The notes under the pieces are model-generated. The model ran no database searches, was not told where the DNA came from, and saw nothing but the letters and a program-made list of their open reading frames with translations. A DNA stretch of 64,000 bases from Lachnospiraceae bacterium MD308 (lineage in GTDB: Bacteria > Bacillota > Clostridia > Lachnospirales > Lachnospiraceae): NCBI GenBank assembly GCA_000403475.2, contig KE159796.1, positions 715,736 to 779,735 on the forward strand. The letters run 5' to 3'. Of the stretch, positions 51,759 through 60,354 are shown in pieces (position 1 is the stretch's first letter; every line of letters starts with the position of its first letter). Made by a program: the position numbers and the translations under genes.

Positions 51759-52752
51759 TAAACTTATTGATGCGATTGGCATGATTGATGAAAGTATGGT
51801 GAGGAATGCAAGGGAATTTGAGGGAGGGGGGAGCGCGGCAGTGAAGAAAGTCCTGGCTTTTGCGGCGGTGTTTGCGCTGTGCATTGTTGTGTCAGTTCCG
51901 GTATTGGCGGCTGCGGAGGTGGAGCCGGCGCAGGAACTTCTTTATGCATTGTCCCCGTCTATAGCCCAGAGGCTTAAGCCGGTAAAGAAATCTTGTGTGG
52001 ACAATGGTATGCAGATGGAAGTCATATCGGCGGATATCTCTGGCAATACGGCGGAAATATATATTTCCATAAAGGATTTGGAGGGAGAGCGGATTGACGG
52101 AACGGCAGACTTGTCTGACAGCTATGATATCCGTCCGTTTGGTGAAAAAACCTCTGCCTGCAGGCTGGTGGGCTATGATGAGGAGATGAAGGAGGCAACG
52201 TTCCTGCTTGAAGTCAGGCAGACAGAAGGGATGCAGTTTGACGGGCAGAAGGTGACGTTCTCTGTATCCAAAATCTTGAGCCATAAGGAGACATTTGAGG
52301 GAGCTTTGCTGGATCAGACGCTTTCCTTTGTGAGCGATACGCCAAAGGGGAAGGAGAATGTCAGCATTGGGAGCGGGAGTATGGACGGGGCTGAAAAGAT
52401 CATATTTTTAAAGCCGGAAAAGGAGCCCTTAGCTGTGCCGATAAATGGAGCGGAGGTGTCGGCAATAGGACATGCAGATGGAAAGCTTTATGTGCAGATG
52501 TATTATAAGGATCTGTCAAATGCGGATAATCAGGGCAGCCTGTGGCTGGAGGACCAGGATAAAACAAAGGTAGAATGTGAAAAAAATTTGACGTTTGGGG
52601 ATGGGGATGAAAGCGGGAGATATGAGGAATATGTGTTTGATATTCCGTATGAAGAGCTTGGAAATTATAAGCTTTGCGGAGAGCTTATCTGCGGCGGCAC
52701 GCTGACGGAGGGGGATTGGCAGGTGACGTTCCCGGTGGGCGGTGCAGATTAA
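51745..52752 (+). CDS. Membrane anti-sigma factor-like protein (DUF4179-like, first pair)
   Basis: A 335-residue protein: a short cytoplasmic N-terminal part of 35 residues, one helix (about 36-57, VLAFAAVFALCIVVSVPVLAAA in parts), and a 275-residue extracytoplasmic beta-rich domain (IYISIKDLEGERIDGTADL, YVQMYYKDLSN). The order sigma gene then overlapping one-helix gene is typical of sigma/anti-sigma operons. No zinc-binding HxxxCxxC motif is visible in the cytoplasmic part, so binding to sigma is by a different short segment. Function inferred from context. Confidence 0.8.
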   Translation: MLKSDKLIDAIGMIDESMVRNAREFEGGGSAAVKKVLAFAAVFALCIVVSVPVLAAAEVEPAQELLYALSPSIAQRLKPVKKSCVDNGMQMEVISADISGNTAEIYISIKDLEGERIDGTADLSDSYDIRPFGEKTSACRLVGYDEEMKEATFLLEVRQTEGMQFDGQKVTFSVSKILSHKETFEGALLDQTLSFVSDTPKGKENVSIGSGSMDGAEKIIFLKPEKEPLAVPINGAEVSAIGHADGKLYVQMYYKDLSNADNQGSLWLEDQDKTKVECEKNLTFGDGDESGRYEEYVFDIPYEELGNYKLCGELICGGTLTEGDWQVTFPVGGAD

Positions 52753-52813
52753 AGAGGGCTGTTAAGGGAGATTTGTCTGTTATTTTCATAAAATGCCCGG
52801 TCAGGGGGAATGA

Positions 52814-52860
52814 TACCCTCAGTGAGCAAAGGAACAGATGCTCTTTGTTCACTGAGGGTA
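52814..52860 (+). promoter_or_regulatory. Long perfect-stem hairpin upstream of DUF3793 gene
   Basis: An 18-base stem, TACCCTCAGTGAGCAAAG (52814-52831) against CTTTGTTCACTGAGGGTA (52843-52860), with one G-T pair and an eleven-base loop. No T tract follows, so it is not a plain terminator. It ends 26 bases before the next ATG. It could be an mRNA stabiliser, a weak terminator for the sigma operon, or an operator. Confidence 0.75.
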
Positions 52861-52886
52861 ATCTATCATGAGACCAGGAGCGTAAT

Positions 52887-53483
52887 ATGACGGCAGAGAT
52901 TATAGCTTATATGGCATTTGAACAGGATATGGAGCGGCGCATGGAGTTTTCGCTTGTAATGCAGTGTGCGCCGTTTCTCAAGGGGATGCGGGCGGCGAGC
53001 ATTCTGAATGTGGAGAGGCCGTGGGCGATGGGATTATACCGGCTGTTTGAGGCTACGGATATCTCCTGGCGGATTCTTGCTGTGAGAAAAGAGAGGTGCC
53101 TGGTCTTGTTTTACAGAGAAACGGAGCTTGAGAAAGTGCTTGCCGACAGGGAAGTCCGGCGGTTTTTGAAAGGCTATGGCTATGAGGGGTTAGAGCTTTC
53201 CCAGAGTATTACGCAGCTTTCTATGCGGATGGGCCTGTATATGAAAGGGAAAATGGATTTCCCTCATGAGATGGGGGTATTTTTGGATTACCCTCTGGAA
53301 GATGTAAAAGCATTTATTGAGAACGGAGGGAGGAAGAGTGTCCTTACGGGCTGCTGGAAAGTGTACTGTAATGTGGAGAGGGCAGGGCTTACTTTTCTTG
53401 CCTACGATAAGGCGAAGGACAGCGCGGTGAATGAATTTCTTGCCGGAAAGCGTATCAGCGAGATTGCTAAGACAGGAACATGA
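52887..53483 (+). CDS. DUF3793 family protein
   Basis: A 198-residue cytoplasmic protein of a family common in Clostridia and without an assigned function. The diagnostic block is FPHEMGVFLDYPLEDVKAFI (about residues 131-150), followed by TGCWKVYCNVERAGLTFLAYDKAK; the N-terminal half contains a CAPFLKGMRAASI segment. An AGGAGCG site precedes the ATG. It appears monocistronic, between the hairpin at 52814 and a terminator. DUF3793 genes often lie near flavodoxin or metal-uptake genes in other Clostridia, but none is here. Confidence 0.87.
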   Translation: MTAEIIAYMAFEQDMERRMEFSLVMQCAPFLKGMRAASILNVERPWAMGLYRLFEATDISWRILAVRKERCLVLFYRETELEKVLADREVRRFLKGYGYEGLELSQSITQLSMRMGLYMKGKMDFPHEMGVFLDYPLEDVKAFIENGGRKSVLTGCWKVYCNVERAGLTFLAYDKAKDSAVNEFLAGKRISEIAKTGT

Positions 53484-53486
53484 ATG

Positions 53487-53519
53487 AAAAAAAGAGAGAC
53501 TTTGGGTTTCTCTTTTTCT
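53487..53519 (+). terminator. Rho-independent terminator after DUF3793 gene
   Basis: AAAAAAAGAGAGA and TTTCTCTTTTTCT flank a short TTTGGGT-containing loop; the stem ends in a T-rich run. Confidence 0.75.
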
Positions 53520-53578
53520 GATTTCATGATAAACTGGTGTACAGATTAATTTTAAAAATACAGGGAGGATACAGGTGC

Positions 53579-54427
53579 ATGAGTTATGCGGACAGAGTGT
53601 TTATAGATATGTGCCGTGATATTATTGAAAACGGTACGGATACAAGGGGTGAGAAGGTGCGCCCGGTGTGGGAGGACGGCGCGCCTGCCTACACGGTGAA
53701 GAGGTTCGGGGTGGTGAACCGGTATGACCTAAGTAAGGAGTTTCCGGCGCTGACTTTGAGGCGGACGCCGATTAAGAGCTGTACGGACGAGCTTTTGTGG
53801 ATCTGGCAGAAGAAGTCCAACAATATCCGTGACTTGAACAGCCATATATGGGATAGCTGGGCGGATGAGGAAGGCTCGATCGGAAAGGCGTACGGTTATC
53901 AGATGAGTGTAAAGCATCAGTACAGGGAAGGCATGTTCGACCAGGTGGACAGGGTAATCTATGACCTTAAGAACAATCCTTACAGCCGCCGTATCATGAC
54001 GAATATCTATGTGCACCAGGATCTTCATGAGATGAACCTTTACCCCTGCGCCTACAGCATGACATTTAATGTGACGAAAAGGGCGGGGCACGACAGGCTT
54101 ACGCTGAACGGGATCTTAAACCAGCGTTCGAATGACGTGCTGACGGCTAACAGCTGGAATGTGTGCCAGTATGCGGTGCTGATCCATATGCTTGCCCAGG
54201 TGTGCGGCATGGAGGCGGGAGAGTTCGTCCATGTGATCGCGGACGCGCACATTTACGACAGGCACATACCGCTTATTGAAGAGCTGATAAGCCGCGAGCC
54301 TCTGCCGGCGCCGAAGTTCTGGCTGAATCCGGAGGTGAAGGATTTCTATGAGTTTACAAGGGATGATGTGAAACTGTTGGATTATGAGACTCATGAGCAG
54401 ATAAAAAATATACCTGTGGCGATTTAA
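53579..54427 (+). CDS. thyA: Thymidylate synthase
   Basis: A 282-residue ThyA that methylates dUMP to dTMP with methylenetetrahydrofolate, giving dihydrofolate. The start at 53579 follows GGGAGGAT and gives MSYADRVFIDMCRDII. It has the folate/dUMP sites RRTPIKSCTDELLWIWQKKS, the catalytic cysteine C157 in LYPCAYSMTFNV, QRSNDVLTANSWNVCQYA and HIYDRHI. The histidine usual after the catalytic cysteine is absent (PCA instead of PCH), a variant also known in Bacillus-type enzymes. Followed by folA, which regenerates the folate cofactor. Confidence 0.95.
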   Translation: MSYADRVFIDMCRDIIENGTDTRGEKVRPVWEDGAPAYTVKRFGVVNRYDLSKEFPALTLRRTPIKSCTDELLWIWQKKSNNIRDLNSHIWDSWADEEGSIGKAYGYQMSVKHQYREGMFDQVDRVIYDLKNNPYSRRIMTNIYVHQDLHEMNLYPCAYSMTFNVTKRAGHDRLTLNGILNQRSNDVLTANSWNVCQYAVLIHMLAQVCGMEAGEFVHVIADAHIYDRHIPLIEELISREPLPAPKFWLNPEVKDFYEFTRDDVKLLDYETHEQIKNIPVAI

Positions 54428-54522
54428 AGGCAGGGGATTTAAAGGATGGATGAGACAGGATTTATACAGGATTTATAAATGACAGGGCGGGCGAGAATGC
54501 CCGCGGAAAGGGAGACGGGCGC

Positions 54523-55023
54523 ATGAATTTGATTGTTGCTGTAGATAGGAACTGGGCGATTGGGAAGGATAACCGGCTGATGCATCACATCCCGGCTGAT
54601 ATGAAGTATTTCCGGGAGATGACGAAGGGGGGCGTGGTCGTCATGGGGAGGAAGACGTTAGAGAGCTTTCCCCAGGGGCAGCCTCTTAAGAACCGGGTGA
54701 ATATCGTAATCAGCCGTAGGAAGGATTATAAGGTAAAGGGCGCGGTGGTTGTCCACAGCGTGGAGGAGGCAGTAGAAACCGCCGTGGAGGAGTCGAAAAA
54801 GTGCGGCGGCGGGATCTTTGTCATTGGCGGGGAGAGCATCTACCGCGCGATGCTGGGGTACTGCGATACGGCGTATGTGACGAAGATTGACCATGCTTTT
54901 GATGCGGACACATATTTCCCGGACCTGGATGCGGATGCGGAGTGGGAGATGACGAAAATCAGCGAGGAGCAGACGTGCTTTGATTTGGAATATTATTTTA
55001 CAGTTTATGAGAGGGTAAGATAA
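54523..55023 (+). CDS. folA: Dihydrofolate reductase
   Basis: A 166-residue DHFR that reduces dihydrofolate to tetrahydrofolate with NADPH. It opens MNLIVAVDRNWAIGKDNRLM; the catalytic acid is D26 in IPADMKYF; VVMGRKTLESFP and IFVIGGESIYRAML form the cofactor site, and VTKIDHAFDADTYFP the late conserved block. AAAGGGAG precedes the ATG. A small hairpin with GCGGGC/GCCCGC arms lies in the gap after thyA. Paired with thyA for dTMP synthesis. Confidence 0.95.
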   Translation: MNLIVAVDRNWAIGKDNRLMHHIPADMKYFREMTKGGVVVMGRKTLESFPQGQPLKNRVNIVISRRKDYKVKGAVVVHSVEEAVETAVEESKKCGGGIFVIGGESIYRAMLGYCDTAYVTKIDHAFDADTYFPDLDADAEWEMTKISEEQTCFDLEYYFTVYERVR

Positions 55024-55029
55024 GGTAAG

Positions 55030-56289
55030 ATGAGGATACTAAGCATTACGGCGCAGAAACCAAGCAGCACCGGGAGCGGTGTGTACCTGACGGAGCTTGT
55101 AAAGGAGTACGCGGCGAAGGGGCATGAGCAGGCGGTTGTTGCGGGTGTGTATGAAGAGGATGAGGTAGAGCTGCCGGAGGGCGTTAAGCTCTACCCGGTG
55201 TATTTTTCGCAGGATGGAAAGGGATGCGGGGGAAGAGAGGGCGAAGGGTTCCGTGAGGGCGGCTCTGTGAGCCTTCCGTTTCCGATTGCGGGGATGTCGG
55301 ACGAGATGCCTTATAAGAGTACAAGATACTGCGATATGACGCCGGAGATGGCAGAACAGTTTAAGGGGGCGTTTTTAAAGGCGGTAGCGAGGGCGGTTAA
55401 GGAGCTTTCGCCGGACATTGTGCTGTGCCACCACCTTTATTTTCTGACGGCTCTTGTGCGGGAGGCATTTCCGGGGCTTAAGGTGTACGGGTTCTGCCAT
55501 AACACGGATCTGCGGCAGATGAAAAAGACGGATTTTGAGAGAGGATTTATCCGGGAGCAGATAAAGAGGCTTGACCATATCTTTGTGCCTCAGAGGGCGC
55601 AGGAGGAGGGCGTGAAGGAGATTTACGGTGTATCTTCTGATAAGATTACAAGGGTGGGCATGGGCTTTAACCGGAGGATTTTCCATGTGACGGGGGAGAG
55701 GCCGTCTGACGGGATTACGAGGCTTGTGTTTGCCGGGAAGATTGCAGAGAAGAAGGGTGTGGTGAGCCTGATGAGGAGCCTTTGCCTTTTGGGCGGTCTG
55801 GGGAAGGAGATCGAGGTATTCCTGGCGGGGAGTACGGGGAATGAGGATGAGCTTGGGTTGATCTGTGAGCTTTCGAAGAAGGCTCCGGTGAAGGTGACAT
55901 TCCTTGGGCGGCTTTCCCAGGCAGAGCTGTCGAAAGTCTACAACAGGTGCGATATCTTTGTGCTGCCGTCCTTTTTTGAGGGAATCCCGCTGACGGTGAT
56001 CGAGGCTTTGGCCTGCGGCGACAGGGCGGTGATGACAGACCTTCCGGGCATCCGGGAGTGGCTTTCGGAGGCTGTGCCGGGGGCGGATGTCCTTTTTGTG
56101 GAGATGCCTAAGATGCGGAATGCCGACGAGCCGGTTAAGAGCGGACTGCCCGGTTTTGAACGGAGGCTTGCGGATGCGTTGTGTGAGAGCATCCGTAAGG
56201 GCAAAACGAGGCTTGCGGATGTGAGCGGCATTTCCTGGGAGGGGATTGCAGAGCGGGTGATTAGCTGTGCGCGGACTGATAGAATTTAA
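55030..56289 (+). CDS. Glycosyltransferase family 4
   Basis: A 419-residue GT-B enzyme. The N domain begins MRILSITAQKPSSTGSGVYL and contains PDIVLCHHLYFLTALVREAF and YGFCHNTDLRQM; the C domain shows LVFAGKIAEKKGVVSLMRSL, LGRLSQAELSKVYNRCDIFVLPSFFEG and GIPLTVIEALACGDRAVMTD with the EX7E glutamates. It is only six bases after folA and, like folA, GC-rich, so it belongs to the housekeeping background and not to the AT-rich polysaccharide loci. It may glycosylate a lipid or a wall polymer; the role is not known. A terminator follows. Confidence 0.88.
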   Translation: MRILSITAQKPSSTGSGVYLTELVKEYAAKGHEQAVVAGVYEEDEVELPEGVKLYPVYFSQDGKGCGGREGEGFREGGSVSLPFPIAGMSDEMPYKSTRYCDMTPEMAEQFKGAFLKAVARAVKELSPDIVLCHHLYFLTALVREAFPGLKVYGFCHNTDLRQMKKTDFERGFIREQIKRLDHIFVPQRAQEEGVKEIYGVSSDKITRVGMGFNRRIFHVTGERPSDGITRLVFAGKIAEKKGVVSLMRSLCLLGGLGKEIEVFLAGSTGNEDELGLICELSKKAPVKVTFLGRLSQAELSKVYNRCDIFVLPSFFEGIPLTVIEALACGDRAVMTDLPGIREWLSEAVPGADVLFVEMPKMRNADEPVKSGLPGFERRLADALCESIRKGKTRLADVSGISWEGIAERVISCARTDRI

Positions 56290-56319
56290 TAGGGCAGGTT
56301 ATGAGAGTGTGTAAAGATG

Positions 56320-56363
56320 AGCCGGCGGATTCCTTTTTTCAGGGAGGGATGTGCCGGTTTTTT
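56320..56363 (+). terminator. Rho-independent terminator after glycosyltransferase gene
   Basis: CCGGC at 56322 pairs with GCCGG at 56353-56357 around an internal TCC/GGA helix, followed by TTTTTT. It closes the thyA-folA-glycosyltransferase run. Confidence 0.7.
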
Positions 56364-56387
56364 AATTTGATTTTGTAAAATAATTAA

Positions 56388-58042
56388 CCTGAATTATTCA
56401 CGGAACAGTATTTGAACTGATAACTGTACCATGAATCTGAAAATCGATCCTTACAACCATAACATCACTCAATTAACCCGTCAAAAGGGCATAAAATCCC
56501 CGTGACAGAGTTCAGAGCAGTTGTTAAGCTGTCAAGGTTCGTTAATAGTTGCTATTCCAGCTGTACATTCAGCTTACCGATATTTGAAAGTGTCTCAGTG
56601 AATTCATTCTTATAAGGGCAGCTGCTACACAGCTTGAATATGATATATCTTGCTGAATGAATTACTTTTACAGCAATCTTCAGCAGTTTTAAACGGACAG
56701 TATCAATACGTTGCTTTCGCATATTTGCTGATAACGCCAATCGTCTAAACCAATTAAATATGTTATACGCAAGAGCGTGTATCTGAAGTCTGTTGGCATT
56801 TACCATTCTGGTATGACTGCTTACGGACGCGAAATCAAAACCGGATTTGCTTTCTTTGATGAAGTTTTCCATCAGCCCTCTCTTGCAGTAAAATTTGATG
56901 AGATACTCTGGGGAAGAATCCATGTTTGTGACAATAAATGTGTACATGTAAACCATCTGGTTTTCCGGTTTTTCAACTTTGCATACCACGCGCCTTTCAT
57001 AAGGCCATGAACCTGCTTTGTACGTGAATTCACCATAAACTACCGCATAATCAACTTTATTATTCCTGGTGATCTCATCAAGCCCATCCACAAAATGGGA
57101 TGCTTTTTCACGGAGAATGCCATTCTCTTTCAGCCGAATCACATAGCTTGTGCCATTTTCCTCACACTGCTTGTAAAGGTCAGGCGCAGCAAAACCGCTG
57201 TCACCCCGAAGCAGAATACGGATTTCCGGATAATCATCCAGGTATTCATCAAGTATCGGCTGCAGGAAGTCAACCACTCCGGTGCAGGAATACTGTGTTC
57301 CGTCACGAAGTTGGATTTTTATTAGATCTCCGGTCATTCCATCATAACAAACAAGTGGATGATAACCATTGCTTTGATAATGAAAATTAAAGGCGCTGCC
57401 TTCCTGTTTGCCGTATGCATCAAGAAGAGTGGAATCCAGATCCAGAATAACAGCCTGCGGCATCTGAATACTGTAAATTTTATTCCGAAGTATTCTGCCA
57501 ATCGCAAGAAACTGGTTTAAGGTATCTTCATCCATACGGTTAAAGAATCTGGAAACAGTAGGCTGTGATGCAAGGGCATCTTTTTCAAGTATGGACTTGA
57601 ATACGGGATCGTTTGTCAGTTCATCGGAATTATCATCTTCAAAATAACCGGCAATGATCATATAGATCATCTGGAGCAAGTTTTCCTGATCCGTATGATA
57701 TCTGAATAATGCAGAATCATTGGTCTTGAAAGCTTTGCCTAATAGCTTATCAATCCCAAGTTTGCTTACGAATTCTTTGATGAGAAGCAAGCCTGCATCG
57801 GAGGATAAATCTCCTCCATCAAAATTTATTTTAATCTGTCTATTGCTTTCTAATGGTAAGGTGTTTACAATACTCATAAAGGGCTCCTTTTGTTGGTATT
57901 ATTTGAGATTAGACACCTTAATTTTATCACAAGTGGATGCTCTTTTTTCATTCACTTGACAGGTGAAAAGCAATATTCAGTTAAAATACAGCAACTATGT
58001 GGCTTTCAGACACTTTCACGGCTGTGCCGTGAATAATCTAGG
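56388..58042 (-). mobile_element. IS1380-family insertion sequence
   Basis: A 1655-base element with one transposase gene. The right end reads CCTAGATTATTCACGG inward and the left CCTGAATTATTCACGG, matching the CCTAGATT start of IS1380-family repeats. A five-base duplication ATTAA flanks both sides (56383-56387 and 58043-58047). Removing the element and one copy restores a perfect 30-base palindrome, so the insertion hit the centre of a palindromic, possibly regulatory, site. Confidence 0.92.
56552..57877 (-). CDS. IS1380-family DDE transposase
   Basis: A 441-residue transposase with the family's N terminus (ESNRQIKINFDGGDLSSDAG, in part), the first aspartate in AVILDLDSTLLDAYG, the second in ILLRGDSGFAAPDLYKQC and the glutamate in FIKESKSGFDFASV. 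RMVNANRLQIHALAYNIFNWFRRL near the C terminus is also typical. No stops or frameshifts are present, so it is probably functional. Confidence 0.95.
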   Translation of the reverse strand: MSIVNTLPLESNRQIKINFDGGDLSSDAGLLLIKEFVSKLGIDKLLGKAFKTNDSALFRYHTDQENLLQMIYMIIAGYFEDDNSDELTNDPVFKSILEKDALASQPTVSRFFNRMDEDTLNQFLAIGRILRNKIYSIQMPQAVILDLDSTLLDAYGKQEGSAFNFHYQSNGYHPLVCYDGMTGDLIKIQLRDGTQYSCTGVVDFLQPILDEYLDDYPEIRILLRGDSGFAAPDLYKQCEENGTSYVIRLKENGILREKASHFVDGLDEITRNNKVDYAVVYGEFTYKAGSWPYERRVVCKVEKPENQMVYMYTFIVTNMDSSPEYLIKFYCKRGLMENFIKESKSGFDFASVSSHTRMVNANRLQIHALAYNIFNWFRRLALSANMRKQRIDTVRLKLLKIAVKVIHSARYIIFKLCSSCPYKNEFTETLSNIGKLNVQLE

Positions 58043-58047
58043 ATTAA

Positions 58048-58353
58048 TTATTTTACAAAAGAAATAGTCCTGAAAAGTTACGTGAGATTGAAAAAAAGGC
58101 GGCGAGCTATGAGCAGCTTTATGAAAAAGGGGATATTATCAACCAGAGAAACGCCGGAAGAAGACCGAAGATTGGAGAAAATGAGGCAGAAACGATGCGA
58201 AAGATGTATGCGTCGGGAGCCAGTGTCGTACAGATTGCAAAGTATTTTAACGTGACCCGTCCGACGGTATATAAGTATATAAATATCAGGAAACGGTGGG
58301 AGGAAGATAACTTTGATTATAAGGATGAGGAGGGGCAGATGTGGACAGTGTAA
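58048..58353 (+). pseudogene. Resolvase-like/HTH DNA-binding fragment lacking its N terminus
   Basis: An open frame of about 100 codons without a start, just right of the IS1380 element. It reads RNSPEKLREIEKKAASYEQL, then RNAGRRPKIGENEAETMRKM and SVVQIAKYFNVTRPTVYKYI, the C-terminal helix-turn-helix of resolvase/invertase-like proteins. A stop precedes it in frame and no catalytic serine domain is found on either side of the element, so the gene was already cut before or with the insertion. Its end overlaps the HipA-like relic. Confidence 0.7.
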
Positions 58354-58457
58354 ACTTAAATTTATATCATATGCACACGATAGGCCATTCTTCTAAGGGC
58401 AATCAGTTAAAAGGGAGAGACGGGAACTATTGGTACAAAGCGGATTATATGGGTTAG
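58341..58457 (+). pseudogene. N-terminal relic of HipA/CtkA-like kinase gene
   Basis: Thirty-eight codons from a GTG overlapping the HTH fragment: NLYHMHTIGHSSKGNQLKGR followed by GNYWYKADYMG and a stop. This resembles the start of HipA-like kinase proteins of Clostridia that are often encoded after a small HTH gene. The rest of the kinase is missing; 58458-58545 carries nothing I can identify. Confidence 0.5.
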
Positions 58458-58545
58458 CAGGAAGGTGTATTCGGAGGAAATATGCGGACGTGTGGAAAAG
58501 ATTCTGCGACATCAAATCCGAAAATATAATTATTTTTTTTATAAT

Positions 58546-58572
58546 TGAGACGTTTTTCTTTTTCTGTCCGTC
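58546..58572 (+). promoter_or_regulatory. ECF-type promoter of second sigma/anti-sigma operon
   Basis: TGAGAC at 58546-58551 with a T run after it, 17 bases, then CGTC at 58569-58572 followed by TAA. This fits the TGAAAC-N16/17-CGTC pattern of SigV/SigW-like ECF sigma factors and suggests that the sigma factor drives its own operon. Confidence 0.65.
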
Positions 58573-58637
58573 TAATAGACAGAACTTAAGAAAAAGTTCT
58601 TACCGTACGTACGAGTTTTATGGGAAAGGTGGTTTCC

Positions 58638-59153
58638 ATGATGGAGGAATTGATTGCAAGAGCCAGACGTAGAGAGCCGAAGGCATTTACAGAGCTGATG
58701 CAGATGCATATGCAGCCGATGTATAAGGTGGCGAGGGCGATGCTTTGCAGTGACGCGGATGTGGCGGACGCGGTACAGGAGACGATTCTTGGGTGTTGGG
58801 AGAAGATCGGGCAGCTTAAGGAGGGGAAGTATTTTAAGACTTGGATGATCCGGATGCTGATTAATAAGTGCAATGACATCCTGCGGGCGGGGAGACGTTA
58901 TGTGCCGGAAGAGAGAATGCCGGAGGTCGCGGCTTTCGACAGGCATTTTGAAAATGTTGAGTGGAACGAGGCGCTGAAGTCTATCGATGAAAAGTATCGT
59001 CTGGTGATTATGCTCTATTATGTGGAAGGGTTTAAGACCAGCGAGATCAGCCAGATTTTGGATATCCCTGAATCGACGGTCCGGACGCGGCTTTCGAGGG
59101 GAAGGGAGAAGATGGCGGTCATCTATGGCGGAGCAGAAAGGAGAGCATTGTGA
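58638..59153 (+). CDS. ECF-type RNA polymerase sigma factor (SigV-like, second pair)
   Basis: About 171 residues. Region 2: ARRREPKAFTELMQMHMQPM, ADVADAVQETILGCWEKIGQL, YFKTWMIRMLINKCNDILR. Region 4: LKSIDEKYRLVIMLYYVEGFKTSEISQIL and PESTVRTRLSRGREKM. This is close to the SigV/SigW type. AAAGGTGG lies five bases before ATG 58638; 58620 and 58641 are other possible starts. Preceded by an ECF-type promoter and overlapping the anti-sigma gene by one base (TGATG). It probably controls an envelope stress response. Confidence 0.9.
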   Translation: MMEELIARARRREPKAFTELMQMHMQPMYKVARAMLCSDADVADAVQETILGCWEKIGQLKEGKYFKTWMIRMLINKCNDILRAGRRYVPEERMPEVAAFDRHFENVEWNEALKSIDEKYRLVIMLYYVEGFKTSEISQILDIPESTVRTRLSRGREKMAVIYGGAERRAL

Positions 59154-60250
59154 TGAGTGAGAAGACGAGAACCGATATTTTGAGGGAAGAGGTTGTCATA
59201 CCCAAAGTGGTACGGCAGAAGGCGGACGCTGCGTTTGAAATGATTCTTGCGGAGTCGGGGGCAGGTAAGGCAATCCGTCTGCGGCAGCGGCGGAGAAAGA
59301 GATATGCGGCAGCGGCGGCTGTGGCAGCGCTGCTTTTGAGCACTGTCACTGCAGGGGCGGCGTATCTTAAGTGGAGCAGAGGACTGGAACGGGACCTTGC
59401 GGTTACGGAAGAGCAAAAGGGGAAGGCGCAGAGCACTTGTCTGGCAGGGTTTCCTAACCTGTCCGTGGAGGATAAGGGCATCGTCGTGACGGCCCAGCAA
59501 AGCATTGTTGACAATAATTACGGATATCTGGCGTTTAAGGTGGAAGGCTTTGAGAAAGGAAAGGGAAAGGAGCCGGGGTTTGAAAGTCTTTCTATCAGGG
59601 TGGACGGCAGAGAGGATATCTCCTACACTTATGGGATGTATGACGGCGATGAGGAGAAGGTGAATGAGGACGGAAGCTTTGAGTATCTGATTATGCTCTA
59701 CGGAGATAAGGAGAAAGGCTCTTTTAAGGATAAAAAGATAGATGTGGAGTTTTCCGGTCTTGGTGTCGTCACGGAAAAGGCAGGGTCCGCCAGGGACGTG
59801 ATCGAGGGGAAGTGGGCGTTTTCGTGGCAGCTTACCGGCAGTGATGAGATTTATACGGCAAAGGTCAGCGAAAAGCTTGGCGATACAGGAGCGCTGGTGA
59901 CGGGAGCGGAAGTATCTCCGATATCCATAAAGGCGGTGTATGATTTCCCGGCTAAGATGGTGAAGGAAGAGGCTGTTGACGAGAGTTCAGGGACTGTCTA
60001 TGAGACGGATATGCTGGCGGAGCCTCCACTGCTGGCAGGAGTAAAGCTTAAGGACGGAACACTTGTGACGGATACCCAGGGCGGCAGGATGGGATATACA
60101 GACGGGGGGAAAAAAGTGTATGAGGAGTGCTTTGCCATGGGTAGGATTCTTGATGTCGACGAGGTGGAGAGCCTGCTGTTTATAAAGAAAATACCGGAGG
60201 AAGAGAAAAATCTTGGAGAGAATGATATGTTTGTGGTAAAAATCCGTTGA
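59153..60250 (+). CDS. Membrane anti-sigma factor-like protein (DUF4179-like, second pair)
   Basis: A 365-residue protein with a basic cytoplasmic N-terminal part of 50 residues (AIRLRQRRRKRY just before the membrane), one helix at about 51-70 and a large extracytoplasmic domain (GIVVTAQQSIVDNNYGYLAF, KWAFSWQLTGSDEIYTAKVS). The layout is that of the protein at 51745, and the two are likely paralogous modules. It is encoded directly after the sigma gene with a one-base overlap. The signal sensed outside the cell is not known. Confidence 0.8.
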   Translation: MSEKTRTDILREEVVIPKVVRQKADAAFEMILAESGAGKAIRLRQRRRKRYAAAAAVAALLLSTVTAGAAYLKWSRGLERDLAVTEEQKGKAQSTCLAGFPNLSVEDKGIVVTAQQSIVDNNYGYLAFKVEGFEKGKGKEPGFESLSIRVDGREDISYTYGMYDGDEEKVNEDGSFEYLIMLYGDKEKGSFKDKKIDVEFSGLGVVTEKAGSARDVIEGKWAFSWQLTGSDEIYTAKVSEKLGDTGALVTGAEVSPISIKAVYDFPAKMVKEEAVDESSGTVYETDMLAEPPLLAGVKLKDGTLVTDTQGGRMGYTDGGKKVYEECFAMGRILDVDEVESLLFIKKIPEEEKNLGENDMFVVKIR

Positions 60251-60318
60251 ATAGACTGCGTGTACCGGCAGGAAAATGCAGTAAATCAGCAGATAAAATT
60301 TTCTCAGAATATTACCAG

Positions 60319-60348
60319 TTGACAATCAATGCCTGCATCCTCTATAAT
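60319..60348 (+). promoter_or_regulatory. Sigma-A promoter of ilvBN T-box leader
   Basis: TTGACA at 60319-60324, 18-base spacer, TATAAT at 60343-60348: both boxes are perfect. Transcription would begin near 60355. Confidence 0.9.
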
Positions 60349-60354
60349 AGAAGA

